A stretch of 64,000 bases of DNA from Edaphocola aurantiacus. Lineage in GTDB: Bacteria; Bacteroidota; Bacteroidia; Chitinophagales; Chitinophagaceae. The notes below the pieces were generated by a model. The model ran no database searches and had not been told where the DNA came from. It was given only the letters and a program-made list of their open reading frames with translations. Numbering within the stretch: the first letter of the stretch is position 1; each line of letters starts with the position of its first letter. The stretch is taken from assembly GCF_019797745.1 (NCBI RefSeq), contig NZ_VOSI01000001.1:1-64000 (forward strand). Reading direction: 5' to 3'. The translations under genes and the position numbers were made by a program. Positions 1 to 7,467 of this stretch are shown here, piece by piece.

Positions 1-206
1 GATATTTGATCACGACTATTCTCTCTCGAAAATGTTCGGATCGTTTTTTAATTTTGTATACGCTTTTCTTACCTTCAAATCAGATATTACATCTGATCCT
101 ACTGCTGTTCCTTATTTCAAATATCTTTAGTAACACTTTCGTTACCTTTTGCTAAACTCAGAGACTCGAACTCCTTCGTGCGCCGACCGCCGTTTCGTTG
201 GGAGTG

Positions 207-238
207 CAAAGGTAGATAACCTTTTTAAAACAACCAAA
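207..238 (-). promoter_or_regulatory. Bacteroidota-type promoter, leftward (downstream of the pair)
   Basis: On the minus strand a TTTG -33 element (238-235) is followed by 20 bases and a TACCTTTG -7 element (214-207), an exact match to TTTG-N19/20-TAnnTTTG. The bases around the -7 box (GGGAGTGCAAAGGTAGA on the plus strand, 200-216) match the second promoter at 16 of 17 positions. Confidence 0.7.
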
Positions 239-362
239 TCTTTTTTGAAGTTTTTTTTATTCCCTTCAGCCCGTTTCCAAACCTCCAAAAATACCTCAAA
301 GCCAATCCCAGTCTCACTTCCAATCCTATATTAAGAGCACCCCCCGTTTCCGTAAGGGAGTG

Positions 363-394
363 CAAAGATAGAACCATTTAAAATCCTAAACAAA
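363..394 (-). promoter_or_regulatory. Bacteroidota-type promoter, leftward (upstream of the pair)
   Basis: On the minus strand TTTG (394-391), 20 bases, then TATCTTTG (370-363): a perfect consensus match. It is followed by the same GC-rich initial transcribed bases as the promoter at 207-238. Tandem promoters with a shared start-site sequence suggest a very strongly expressed leftward transcript. Confidence 0.7.
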
Positions 395-498
395 TCTTTT
401 TACTACTTTATCACAAATACACCTGATCACTTTTTATCATAAATCAATACCAGTACACATTACAGACCACACATATTCTTTAAAATATAAGTAAAATG

Positions 499-529
499 CA
501 AGAGCGGCACTATATAAATGCCGCTCTTG
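499..529 (-). terminator. Terminator of the MFS gene
   Basis: Perfect 11-bp stem (CAAGAGCGGCA at 499-509 with TGCCGCTCTTG at 519-529) and a 9-base loop, 27 bases past the MFS stop codon. On the minus strand it is followed by a T-rich stretch. Confidence 0.75.
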
Positions 530-555
530 TACAGAAAATGGTGGTTTTATCAGTC

Positions 556-1785
556 TTACTTTTCTACATAATTAAGATCCAGGCTGAAGCTCTCTCTTAT
601 TTTATAGGTACAGAACAGGGACACTACAGCCAGTATGCACATAACTATATAACCTGCATTGATAATACCGAAGTGATTTACAAAGAATTCGAACAGGAAT
701 GTAACCGGAATCAGGAAGCCCCGGATAAAATTGGGTGCCGTAGTCGTAACGGTGGCTCTCAGATTGGTGCCAAACTGTTCTGATGCTACGGTAACAAATG
801 TAGCCCAATACCCTACTGATAAGCCAAGGCAGAACGACAATACACCAAACTGTGCTTCTGTAATGCCTTTGCTGCCCAGGTATATAAATACAGTAATCAG
901 TGAAGCGACATGAAATATGGCCAGCACCAGTCTGCGCGAACGGGTCATCTGTGCAATAAAACCTGCGATAACCTCCCCGATAGAAATACCAATATACGCC
1001 AGCATGATCCCTTTACCGGCACTCAGCACATCTGGACTGCCCAGCGCTTTGCCGAACTCTGGTGCCTGTGTAATGAGGATTCCGACTACAAACCAAAGTG
1101 GCAAACCGATACCGAGACAATATAAGTACCGGAACAGTCGCTCTTTTGAGGTCAGGATCATAGAGAATTTACCCCTTGCTACATGTTCGTCCGTAGCCTG
1201 CTGAAACATCGAAGATTCAAAAATGCCGACACGCAGCAGCAAGAGCAGTAAACCCATGCCACCGCCTACAAAATAAGCATTGCGCCAGTTAAAATGCTCT
1301 GCTACAAAATAGGCAGCAGCTGCACCCAGCACCCCTACTCCGGCTACGATCATGGTGCCATAACCTCTTTTATTTTTAGGCATACTCTCACTCACTAAAG
1401 TAATACCGGCACCCAGCTCTCCTGCCAGACCTATGCCTGCAATAAAACGAATGATGGCATAAGTGTTTACATCATTGACAAAGCCATTGATGATATTGGC
1501 CACCGAATACAACAGTATGGAACCGAACAATACTTTAAGCCTGCCGTACTTATCCCCTATAATACCCCAGATAAAACCACCCAGTAGTAGTCCGGCCATC
1601 TGTACATTGATCACAAACTCACCCTGCTTCCGCATCAGGTCTTCGTGTACACCAATGTCTTTGAAGCTCTGGATCCGTACTATGGAGAAGATCACCAGGT
1701 CATATATATCTACGAAATACCCCAGTGAAGCGACAAGGATGATCAGGGCTACATTTTTGGGTTTCTTAAATTGTTCTTGTGTCAT
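556..1785 (-). CDS. MFS transporter (metabolite:H+ symporter-like)
   Basis: A 409-residue polytopic inner-membrane protein of the major facilitator superfamily. The loop between helices 2 and 3 carries the MFS motif A (GDKYGRLK, about residues 77-84). The N-terminal DIYDL segment and the GELGAG-rich helix 4/5 region resemble the sugar/organic-acid:H+ symporter branch. Roughly twelve hydrophobic segments are visible, the expected number and length. The start is taken at the ATG at 1785 because the 34 codons upstream encode no signal or domain and are rich in residues atypical of an MFS N-terminus. It is a single-gene unit with its own terminator at 499-529. Substrate cannot be deduced. Confidence 0.88.
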   Translation of the reverse strand: MTQEQFKKPKNVALIILVASLGYFVDIYDLVIFSIVRIQSFKDIGVHEDLMRKQGEFVINVQMAGLLLGGFIWGIIGDKYGRLKVLFGSILLYSVANIINGFVNDVNTYAIIRFIAGIGLAGELGAGITLVSESMPKNKRGYGTMIVAGVGVLGAAAAYFVAEHFNWRNAYFVGGGMGLLLLLLRVGIFESSMFQQATDEHVARGKFSMILTSKERLFRYLYCLGIGLPLWFVVGILITQAPEFGKALGSPDVLSAGKGIMLAYIGISIGEVIAGFIAQMTRSRRLVLAIFHVASLITVFIYLGSKGITEAQFGVLSFCLGLSVGYWATFVTVASEQFGTNLRATVTTTAPNFIRGFLIPVTFLFEFFVNHFGIINAGYIVMCILAVVSLFCTYKIRESFSLDLNYVEK

Positions 1786-1861
1786 AAATGTTTTTCGTTG
1801 GCTTATATTTTTTCGAAAGATACATTGTGTTCTTAAAAATACTGCATTCTCTACACAAAAA

Positions 1862-1887
1862 ATGGGCGAGCAATACAGCTCACCCAT
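1862..1887 (-). terminator. Terminator after creD operon
   Basis: Ten-bp stem with one C-A mismatch (ATGGGCGAGC at 1862-1871, GCTCACCCAT at 1878-1887). On the minus strand the hairpin is followed directly by TTTTTGTG. It ends the leftward operon whose last gene is creD. Confidence 0.65.
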
Positions 1888-1931
1888 AAAACACTAATGC
1901 TAGTGCATTATATAAACAACAGACAGATTAC

Positions 1932-3260
1932 TTACATGCGCTTATTCAGCTGATACCAGTTTACTTTCCGGGTAAAGAACATGATGGCGGCAACCACCAG
2001 AAAAAGGGCGATACTGCCAAAGATCAGAGACATTTCTTCGAGCTGAATCAGGAAATAAATATAGGCATACAGTGCAGCAAGACCAATGGTGAAGGACAAG
2101 GCTACTGCGGGTTTATGGAAAATACTCCAGACATACATACCAATCAGTAAAATGGTGGCCAGGCTGGCTATAATATATGCAGTGTCAAAACCGGTGTATT
2201 CTGAGATGGATAACAGCAGTGTATAGAATATACATAATGCAATACCGACAAGTCCGTATTGGAGCGGGTGAATCTGTATGCGCTGCAATACTTCGATCAG
2301 GAAAAATACGGCAAAGGTGAGTGCGATAAACAGGATAGCATACTTGACTACCCTATCGGTTTTAATGTAGCTCTCATCTGAATTGGCAAAGCTTACACCG
2401 ATTGTATTATTGCTCAGATTAGGTATAGATTGCTTCCACTGACGCGGATATGCCCTGGAGGCCTGGCTGAGGCTCCAGTGTGCCCGAAACCCTTTGGCAT
2501 TAATCTCTGCAGTATCAGGCATACCGGTAAAGGATGGCGAGCTCCAGCTCGAACTCAGGCTTGCGTCGGTAGTGCCGGCCATAAGACTGAAATATAAATG
2601 ACCGGAGCTTCGTACATTCATCGTGATATTAAAGTCCACCGTTCCTTCCGGGTTCACTTTTACAGGTGCACTCAAGCCTGAAGCACAGAGACCATTCTCC
2701 GGCACACCCGGTTGCAGGACCTGCTTTTCGGTGTTCCAGTCCAGCTGTGCTTCTTTGCTCAGGCCTTTGGTATCGCTGAGCCCGATAAGCAGCTTTGCTT
2801 CATTCCACAGCATTTTATCGGCACTCAGGCCCAAAGCCGCAAGCTGCAGGGGTTTGAAGGTTCCTTTAAGTTTAAGCTCAGACTTCATCAACTGCACTTT
2901 ATATAAAGACCGTTTGCGCACCTCCGGCAGTATTTCACTGTTAACGGAGAGTTTATCTGCAATAAAATAAGCATTTGCTTTTTGTGTTATGGTACGGCCA
3001 TCTTTTTGAACAATCTCATAATAAGGCACCATCAATACCGGCCCCAAAACCATTTGCTCTCCGGCCCATTGATTACTGATCTCCTGTATTACCTGCTCAT
3101 GCCGCTCTGAGCGCTCTGCTACCAGCATTTTGATATAAGATACCGGCAGCAGCAAAGCCAGTACCAGTATGCTCACAATAACACCTTTCCACAAGGCACT
3201 GTTATCATTTTTTTTCGGCAGGGGATATTGTTCCGGCGTATATGTTTGTTGTGTTTCCAT
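1932..3260 (-). CDS. creD: CreD family inner membrane protein
   Basis: A 442-residue protein matching the CreD family (inner membrane protein; in gamma-proteobacteria part of the CreBC regulon and linked to envelope integrity). An N-terminal membrane segment (about residues 24-45) is followed by the family's typical segment with LGPVLMVPYYE near residue 72. A large periplasmic domain (about 45-300) and a C-terminal cluster of five or six membrane helices (about 305-435) including LQRIQIHPLQYGLVG follow. Length and layout agree with the family. No CreBC two-component system is nearby. The gene is last in a five-gene leftward operon, 37 bases after the Coq4-like gene, so control is more likely by the operon's winged-helix protein. 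Exact biochemical role is unknown in this phylum. Confidence 0.9.
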   Translation of the reverse strand: METQQTYTPEQYPLPKKNDNSALWKGVIVSILVLALLLPVSYIKMLVAERSERHEQVIQEISNQWAGEQMVLGPVLMVPYYEIVQKDGRTITQKANAYFIADKLSVNSEILPEVRKRSLYKVQLMKSELKLKGTFKPLQLAALGLSADKMLWNEAKLLIGLSDTKGLSKEAQLDWNTEKQVLQPGVPENGLCASGLSAPVKVNPEGTVDFNITMNVRSSGHLYFSLMAGTTDASLSSSWSSPSFTGMPDTAEINAKGFRAHWSLSQASRAYPRQWKQSIPNLSNNTIGVSFANSDESYIKTDRVVKYAILFIALTFAVFFLIEVLQRIQIHPLQYGLVGIALCIFYTLLLSISEYTGFDTAYIIASLATILLIGMYVWSIFHKPAVALSFTIGLAALYAYIYFLIQLEEMSLIFGSIALFLVVAAIMFFTRKVNWYQLNKRM

Positions 3261-3297
3261 GATTTTGTATGATTAAACAGGTAAAATGATTATTTAA

Positions 3298-3783
3298 TTA
3301 AGCAGCAGCTTTTGATTGTAATAAGGCTTTCTGCACGGTTTCTGTTGGTTGGGGAATGAGGTCAAACCAGTTAACAGATCCAAGCGATTGATTACTGCGT
3401 CCCCGTTTCCATGCTTGTTTAAATTTGGACCAGTACTCCGGCATGGTGAGCACACCGTATATGACGGCGATCAGTACGGGTATGGTACAGCGGCCATTGG
3501 CCAGCATAAAGCATTGCAGGCATACTTCGCCATCTTCCGTGGCATCATAGCCCAGCACTACATGTTTGATATCATGCTTTTCATAAAAGGGTAACAGATC
3601 CAGCTCATTGGCCTTAAAGAACTGGTGCAGCTGTTGTCCTACAGTACCCTCCGGTAAAGATGCCAGCTGCTCCCTTGTATAAGGAAAACTTGGTTTTCTG
3701 CGCACCAGCTTGAAATAAGGCAGCCCGATTTTATGGGCCATAAAGATGAGGATCTGCTCTCTGAGCTGATTAATTTTTGTCAT
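3298..3783 (-). CDS. Coq4-like protein
   Basis: A 161-residue protein with the Coq4 signature HD-x2-H-x11-E: H70, D71, H74 and E86, in the context HDIKHVVLGYD followed by DGE. In mitochondria Coq4 binds a metal through this motif and organises or decarboxylates intermediates of ubiquinone synthesis. Bacteroidota generally make menaquinone, so ubiquinone synthesis is an unlikely role here. There is no signal peptide; a hydrophobic stretch near residues 100-112 could be membrane-associated, as in Coq4. The start overlaps the end of the upstream membrane-protein gene by 14 bases, so translational coupling is likely. Family call is firm; function is open. Confidence 0.8.
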   Translation of the reverse strand: MTKINQLREQILIFMAHKIGLPYFKLVRRKPSFPYTREQLASLPEGTVGQQLHQFFKANELDLLPFYEKHDIKHVVLGYDATEDGEVCLQCFMLANGRCTIPVLIAVIYGVLTMPEYWSKFKQAWKRGRSNQSLGSVNWFDLIPQPTETVQKALLQSKAAA

Positions 3784-4210
3784 AGTCCTGGTTGAATTGA
3801 TATGGTGATTGATGGGTAACGTCCGTTGGCTCTGGCTCCGGGCTGAAGTAATGCTTGCGTATACTGGACAGGGAACAGAAGAAGCCTGTCAGTGCCGCTA
3901 CATTAACGACCAGGAAATAAGGCAGGTCCAGATGACTGAAATCGGCACTGATCAGTAAAAGGAATAAACACAAGGTACCGTTGGAGGCAAAGAGTGTGAG
4001 CAGGAAAATAGCCTGCCATTTCTTATTACCCTCTTCCCAGATCATGTGTATGAGTTCGATACCGAAAGCCAGGGCCAGCATACCGGGAAAACCTCCTACA
4101 AGAGCGATGATAGCGACTATGGGTATCGCCTCAATACCTTTAAAGATAAAGGCGTAAATAAGACATTCCGTCAAAGCGGCGATGAGCCAGATACGTGCTG
4201 CTGTTTTCAT
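3770..4210 (-). CDS. Small integral membrane protein, unknown
   Basis: A 146-residue protein I cannot assign. Four hydrophobic segments are visible (about residues 8-25, 29-50, 66-88, 95-115), then a polar tail rich in P, E, Q and D. The short helix 2/3 loop carries an EEGNKK segment. It sits between the winged-helix regulator and the Coq4-like gene and overlaps the latter by 14 bases. Its upstream region (4211-4277) contains the second copy of a 17-bp dyad that also lies before the first gene of the operon, so a second regulated transcription start here is possible. A partner for the Coq4-like protein is an inference from coupling only. Confidence 0.7.
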   Translation of the reverse strand: MKTAARIWLIAALTECLIYAFIFKGIEAIPIVAIIALVGGFPGMLALAFGIELIHMIWEEGNKKWQAIFLLTLFASNGTLCLFLLLISADFSHLDLPYFLVVNVAALTGFFCSLSSIRKHYFSPEPEPTDVTHQSPYQFNQDYDKN

Positions 4211-4243
4211 TGTATAATGGATTAAATTTTAAATCAAAAAGCA

Positions 4244-4260
4244 CTTTGTATTTCAAAGTA
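4244..4260. promoter_or_regulatory. Candidate operator, copy 2 of 17-bp dyad
   Basis: CTTTGTATTTCAAAGTA on the plus strand; its reverse complement TACTTTGAAATACAAAG is identical (17 of 17) to the copy at 5247-5263. The core is an inverted repeat CTTTG-N5-CAAAG. It lies 34-50 bases before the start codon of the 4210 membrane-protein gene. Likely target of the winged-helix protein encoded next to it (inference). Confidence 0.55.
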
Positions 4261-4277
4261 ATCAGGGCAAAAAAAAT

Positions 4278-4577
4278 CTACTGCAGATTTTTAATTATTT
4301 TTTCCAGGGCATTAATATGTGAACGGAAGGCCTTTTCTCCTTCAGCTGTAATGCTGTACATCGTATTGGTCTTTCTGCCGATAAAACCTTTTTCCACGCG
4401 GATAAATTCGTGTTCCTCCAACGTTTTAAGGTGAGAGGCAAGATTACCGTCCGTGGCATCCAGTAAGGCTTTGAGTTCATTAAAGTTCACCTCTTCGTTA
4501 ACGATTAATGCACTCATGATACCTATACGGATACGGCTGTCGAAAATCTTATTCAGCTGGTCCAGTTCCTTTCTCAT
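4278..4577 (-). CDS. Winged-helix transcriptional regulator
   Basis: A 99-residue single-domain DNA-binding protein of the winged-helix type found next to membrane proteins in Bacteroidota (MarR/PadR-like fold, transcriptional regulator winged-helix DNA-binding family). The recognition-helix region is near residues 40-58 (ATDGNLASHLKTLEEHEFI) and the wing follows at about 60-76 (VEKGFIGRKTNTMY). No sensor domain is present. Its ATG overlaps the stop of the preceding membrane-protein gene (ATGA-type overlap), so the two are translationally coupled. Two identical 17-bp dyads flank the gene (4244-4260 and 5247-5263), which suggests autoregulation of both operon segments. Confidence 0.85.
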   Translation of the reverse strand: MRKELDQLNKIFDSRIRIGIMSALIVNEEVNFNELKALLDATDGNLASHLKTLEEHEFIRVEKGFIGRKTNTMYSITAEGEKAFRSHINALEKIIKNLQ

Positions 4578-5239
4578 AATCTGTTTACCTTACGGTCATA
4601 TTTAAACCACATTATAGTACCATACACGATATGCATGATACCAAATCCAAGCGCCCAAAGGTACAAACCCATATCCGGAATAAATAATGCGATGCAGCCG
4701 ATAATAACTTCTGAAAGCCCCAGGTAGCGGATATCGGAAAAGGTATATTTACTGCTATTGATCAGGGTTAGTCCGTAAAACACCAGCGAAGCCGGCACAA
4801 TGTAAGCGAAATGATGATTCAGTATAAAGAACAGGATAAAGCAGGCTGCTGCCCCCATAGGGATCATCATGCTCACGGCCAGTTTACGCGCGGCACCGGT
4901 AAAGGTTGCTTCTCCGGCTTTCTTGTTTTTACGCCAGGTAAAAAACAAAGCACCCAGTAAGGCAACCACAAAGGTCACTACGGCAAGAATCAGCAGTCGT
5001 TCAGACCACATGGCAGCAGCTTCCGAAAATTGCCCATTGGGCATGACGTCTACACCGGCATTAGTCACGAATGCACTCTGGTCTGTCAGCCAACCGTAGG
5101 CTACCCCACTCGCCACCAGGGCTGTAATACCGGCCCAGATACCGCTCCAGCCACTCAAAGAGAGGAAACGGGAAGACTTGTGCATAATACTGCGGATCTC
5201 GGTTAATACTTCCAGCGATTCTTGTTGGCGCTCATTCAT
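4574..5239 (-). CDS. Polytopic membrane protein coupled to regulator
   Basis: A 221-residue protein of unknown function. The N-terminal 20 residues are cytoplasmic and polar (MNERQQESLEVLTEIRSI), followed by about six hydrophobic segments. Proteins of this type are commonly paired with small winged-helix regulators in Bacteroidota, and here the coding regions overlap by four bases. It is the first gene of the operon and has a good promoter immediately upstream (5259-5289) with the candidate operator between the -7 box and the start codon. A sensory or anti-regulator role is possible but not shown. Confidence 0.78.
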   Translation of the reverse strand: MNERQQESLEVLTEIRSIMHKSSRFLSLSGWSGIWAGITALVASGVAYGWLTDQSAFVTNAGVDVMPNGQFSEAAAMWSERLLILAVVTFVVALLGALFFTWRKNKKAGEATFTGAARKLAVSMMIPMGAAACFILFFILNHHFAYIVPASLVFYGLTLINSSKYTFSDIRYLGLSEVIIGCIALFIPDMGLYLWALGFGIMHIVYGTIMWFKYDRKVNRL

Positions 5240-5246
5240 AGTAAAG

Positions 5247-5263
5247 TACTTTGAAATACAAAG
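5247..5263. promoter_or_regulatory. Candidate operator, copy 1 of 17-bp dyad
   Basis: TACTTTGAAATACAAAG, an inverted repeat CTTTG-N5-CAAAG. It overlaps the -7 box of the operon promoter and the expected start site, a position from which a bound protein would block transcription. An identical copy in inverted orientation lies at 4244-4260. Confidence 0.6.
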
Positions 5264-5289
5264 TTAGTTTTTAGCATTACAAAACCAAA
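5259..5289 (-). promoter_or_regulatory. Promoter of the CreD/Coq4 operon
   Basis: Minus strand TTTG (5289-5286), 19 bases, TAACTTTG (5266-5259): exact Bacteroidota consensus. The start codon of the first gene is at 5239, giving a leader of roughly 15 bases. Confidence 0.75.
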
Positions 5290-5321
5290 TATTTTTCAAA
5301 TATTTTTTTCAGAAAAACAGG

Positions 5322-7400
5322 TTATCTCATCAGGACTAATTCGCCCTTCAGTTCTTTATACTCATGGGTATAGCGATCGGTATATTTGATCGTGTACATA
5401 TAGACTCCACCTGGTGCAGGGGCATTCTTATAATAGCCATCCCAGCCCAGTTGCTCATGATTACTGTAGAAGACATATTGTCCGTAGCGGTTCACGATTC
5501 TCATCTCGTAAAACATGAAGTTGCAGCCCGGTGCTGTAGCAGGATAGAACACATCATTACGTCCGTCTCCGTTAGGTGTAAAGGCATTGGGTACCATAAC
5601 CGTACAGATACAGTTATTGAGGGTAATGTATACAGAGTCTTTTATATCACCACAGACATTGGTATGTGTTACCACATATTTTCCGGTATAGGCCGGCAAT
5701 GTTTCCGAACCGTATGCGCCATCGCTCCAGGTAAAGGTTCCGGGTACATTCGCAACCGCTGTAATCGGCGCTACACGGGACATACACATACTGGTATCAT
5801 TATTAATGATGTCTACCTGGGGTTGCAGTAATGTTACGTTTACTGTATCGGAAAGGCTGCAGATACCATTGCTTGCAGTTACAGTATAGACGCCAGGCTC
5901 TTTGACCAGCTTCATACTGTTGTGCTCCCCGTCGTTCCATACATACTCCTCAATACCGGGATTACTGGCATCCAGTATAATGGACTGTCCGGGACATATG
6001 GTGGTATCTTCCGGAAGCGATAAATCGAACCGGATAAAATGTACGTGAAAGGAATCTATAAGGGTACGGCAATCATCGGTACTATATACCCAGTAGGTGC
6101 CGTCTTCATAGACGGTCTTTTGTTTACCGCTGCCGCCGGTATTCCAATGGTAACTACCGGCATACTGATCATATGCCTGCAGGACCAGGTCATGATCAAG
6201 ACATACGATAGTGTCCTTCACGGAATTCATAATCGTATCCTTACCCGTACTGATCACTACATCTTCGCCCAGTCCCCAGAAAATATTTACAGAAGGTGAC
6301 CAGGGCATATCCATGCTGAAAACATTGGCATTATACCCTACTGTATACTGATCCGGAGTATTCATCCGGTCTATATATTGTGTCACAGCATTATTGGCTG
6401 TATTTCTTTTAAGGATGTACAGCTTTCTGTCGGGACCGCTGCGCATATCGAGATATTGTGTGGTAATACCCGCCTGTGCTGCGGGTGATACTGCATGTAC
6501 AGAATTGGCTACCGCATTGGCATCCGGCATAAGGTCCAGGTCATATTGTAAAATACCGGCTGTGGCATGAGACAGGTATAACTTGCTCTGATCGGGACTA
6601 AGGGCCAGATAGCCGGGTGTAGGTGCATTGATGGTGCGGAAATCATATACTGCTCCGGTAAGGCTGTTGAAGCGGGCGATAATAAGACCCTGCCCAAGGC
6701 TGTATAAGTGCCCGTCTTTGGCCAGCGCCATAGGTAAAGAATTGCCCAGTGCTGCTGCCGGTGCTGCGGATACGGTTGGTGTATTGCTGACCCCGTTTGC
6801 ATCTATCCTGAAGGCAAGAAAATTACGGAGCAACACATCTCTGGAGCGCACAATGAGCCAATAGCTTCTGCAATCTGCTCCTTTGGCAATCGTCATGTAT
6901 TCGGAAGCATCATCAGTCAGCAGTTGGTTTTTCATCCCACTCACGACTGCCCCCTTTCCATTATCCAGGGTCATATCTACTACAGAATAATAAATACGAA
7001 AGGAATTGTCTTCCAGTGCATCGCCTGAGAAAATAATATACCTGTTGGGATTGGACGGATGTCTTACCACCTGGGTACCGTAAGCGCTGGAACCGAAAGG
7101 ATAACCGCCTACGATGGGACCATTGCCCTGCAAGCCATAGCTGTTGGCCATAGGCACACCATCTCTGTTCCATATACGGCTGCCCATGGTATAGAACAAC
7201 AGGTGTCCGGCGGCATCGCTCACCGAAACGGATGACTCGTATGTAAGTATATTGCTCTCCTCCTGTACCGGAGGAGAGACATTGAAATTAATAGATTGTT
7301 TCTGGCCAAAATGCCAGCGATTATTTTCCTCCTGAGCACACACCCTCACCGCTGTTATACACAGCAGGATGAACAGACTAAAATAAAGGGTACGCTTCAT
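5322..7400 (-). CDS. T9SS type B sorting domain protein (paralogue 2)
   Basis: A 692-residue secreted protein. A signal peptide (about residues 1-22, ending VCA) precedes a mature start QEENNRWHFG. Residues about 25-385 form a region rich in repeated beta-strand-like stretches that looks like a propeller (inference). After it come three Ig/PKD-like segments, each with a 'Y-W-x-x-G/D' core. The last 85-90 residues (from VPNAFTPNGDGRND) are the gliding-motility-associated C-terminal domain (CHU_C) that sends proteins through the type IX secretion system, ending in KGELVLMR. It closely resembles the next gene upstream over its whole length (WHFG-x-KQSINFNV, GSRIWNR, TKGADC/AKGADC blocks), so the pair arose by tandem duplication. 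Cell-surface or secreted; ligand unknown. Confidence 0.88.
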   Translation of the reverse strand: MKRTLYFSLFILLCITAVRVCAQEENNRWHFGQKQSINFNVSPPVQEESNILTYESSVSVSDAAGHLLFYTMGSRIWNRDGVPMANSYGLQGNGPIVGGYPFGSSAYGTQVVRHPSNPNRYIIFSGDALEDNSFRIYYSVVDMTLDNGKGAVVSGMKNQLLTDDASEYMTIAKGADCRSYWLIVRSRDVLLRNFLAFRIDANGVSNTPTVSAAPAAALGNSLPMALAKDGHLYSLGQGLIIARFNSLTGAVYDFRTINAPTPGYLALSPDQSKLYLSHATAGILQYDLDLMPDANAVANSVHAVSPAAQAGITTQYLDMRSGPDRKLYILKRNTANNAVTQYIDRMNTPDQYTVGYNANVFSMDMPWSPSVNIFWGLGEDVVISTGKDTIMNSVKDTIVCLDHDLVLQAYDQYAGSYHWNTGGSGKQKTVYEDGTYWVYSTDDCRTLIDSFHVHFIRFDLSLPEDTTICPGQSIILDASNPGIEEYVWNDGEHNSMKLVKEPGVYTVTASNGICSLSDTVNVTLLQPQVDIINNDTSMCMSRVAPITAVANVPGTFTWSDGAYGSETLPAYTGKYVVTHTNVCGDIKDSVYITLNNCICTVMVPNAFTPNGDGRNDVFYPATAPGCNFMFYEMRIVNRYGQYVFYSNHEQLGWDGYYKNAPAPGGVYMYTIKYTDRYTHEYKELKGELVLMR

Positions 7401-7467
7401 GGTTTGCTAATGAACTACTACACAATGGGAGGTAATATACAAATTAGTTTTATGTAATGCAATAGTA

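Larger units (their letters stand above)
1..555. other. Non-coding left edge: leader and promoter region, no gene before the MFS stop
   Basis: I see no credible protein gene in the first 555 bases. The short rightward open frames here are low-complexity and have no recognisable product. The stretch holds two tandem leftward promoters (near 207-238 and 363-394), about 200 bases that would form the 5' leader of a leftward transcript leaving the window, and a terminator hairpin at 499-529 belonging to the MFS gene. Strong tandem promoters with a long untranslated leader would fit an rRNA operon to the left, but no 16S sequence is present in the window, so this is inference. Confidence 0.6.

Noticed and set aside
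1-200. 5' end of a 16S rRNA on the minus strand
   Set aside because: The expected AGAGTTTGATCCTGGCTCAG start is not present on either strand; only a leader-like region is visible.
149-334. 61-codon rightward open frame
   Set aside because: It runs antisense through the tandem promoter region, has biased low-complexity composition and no recognisable product.
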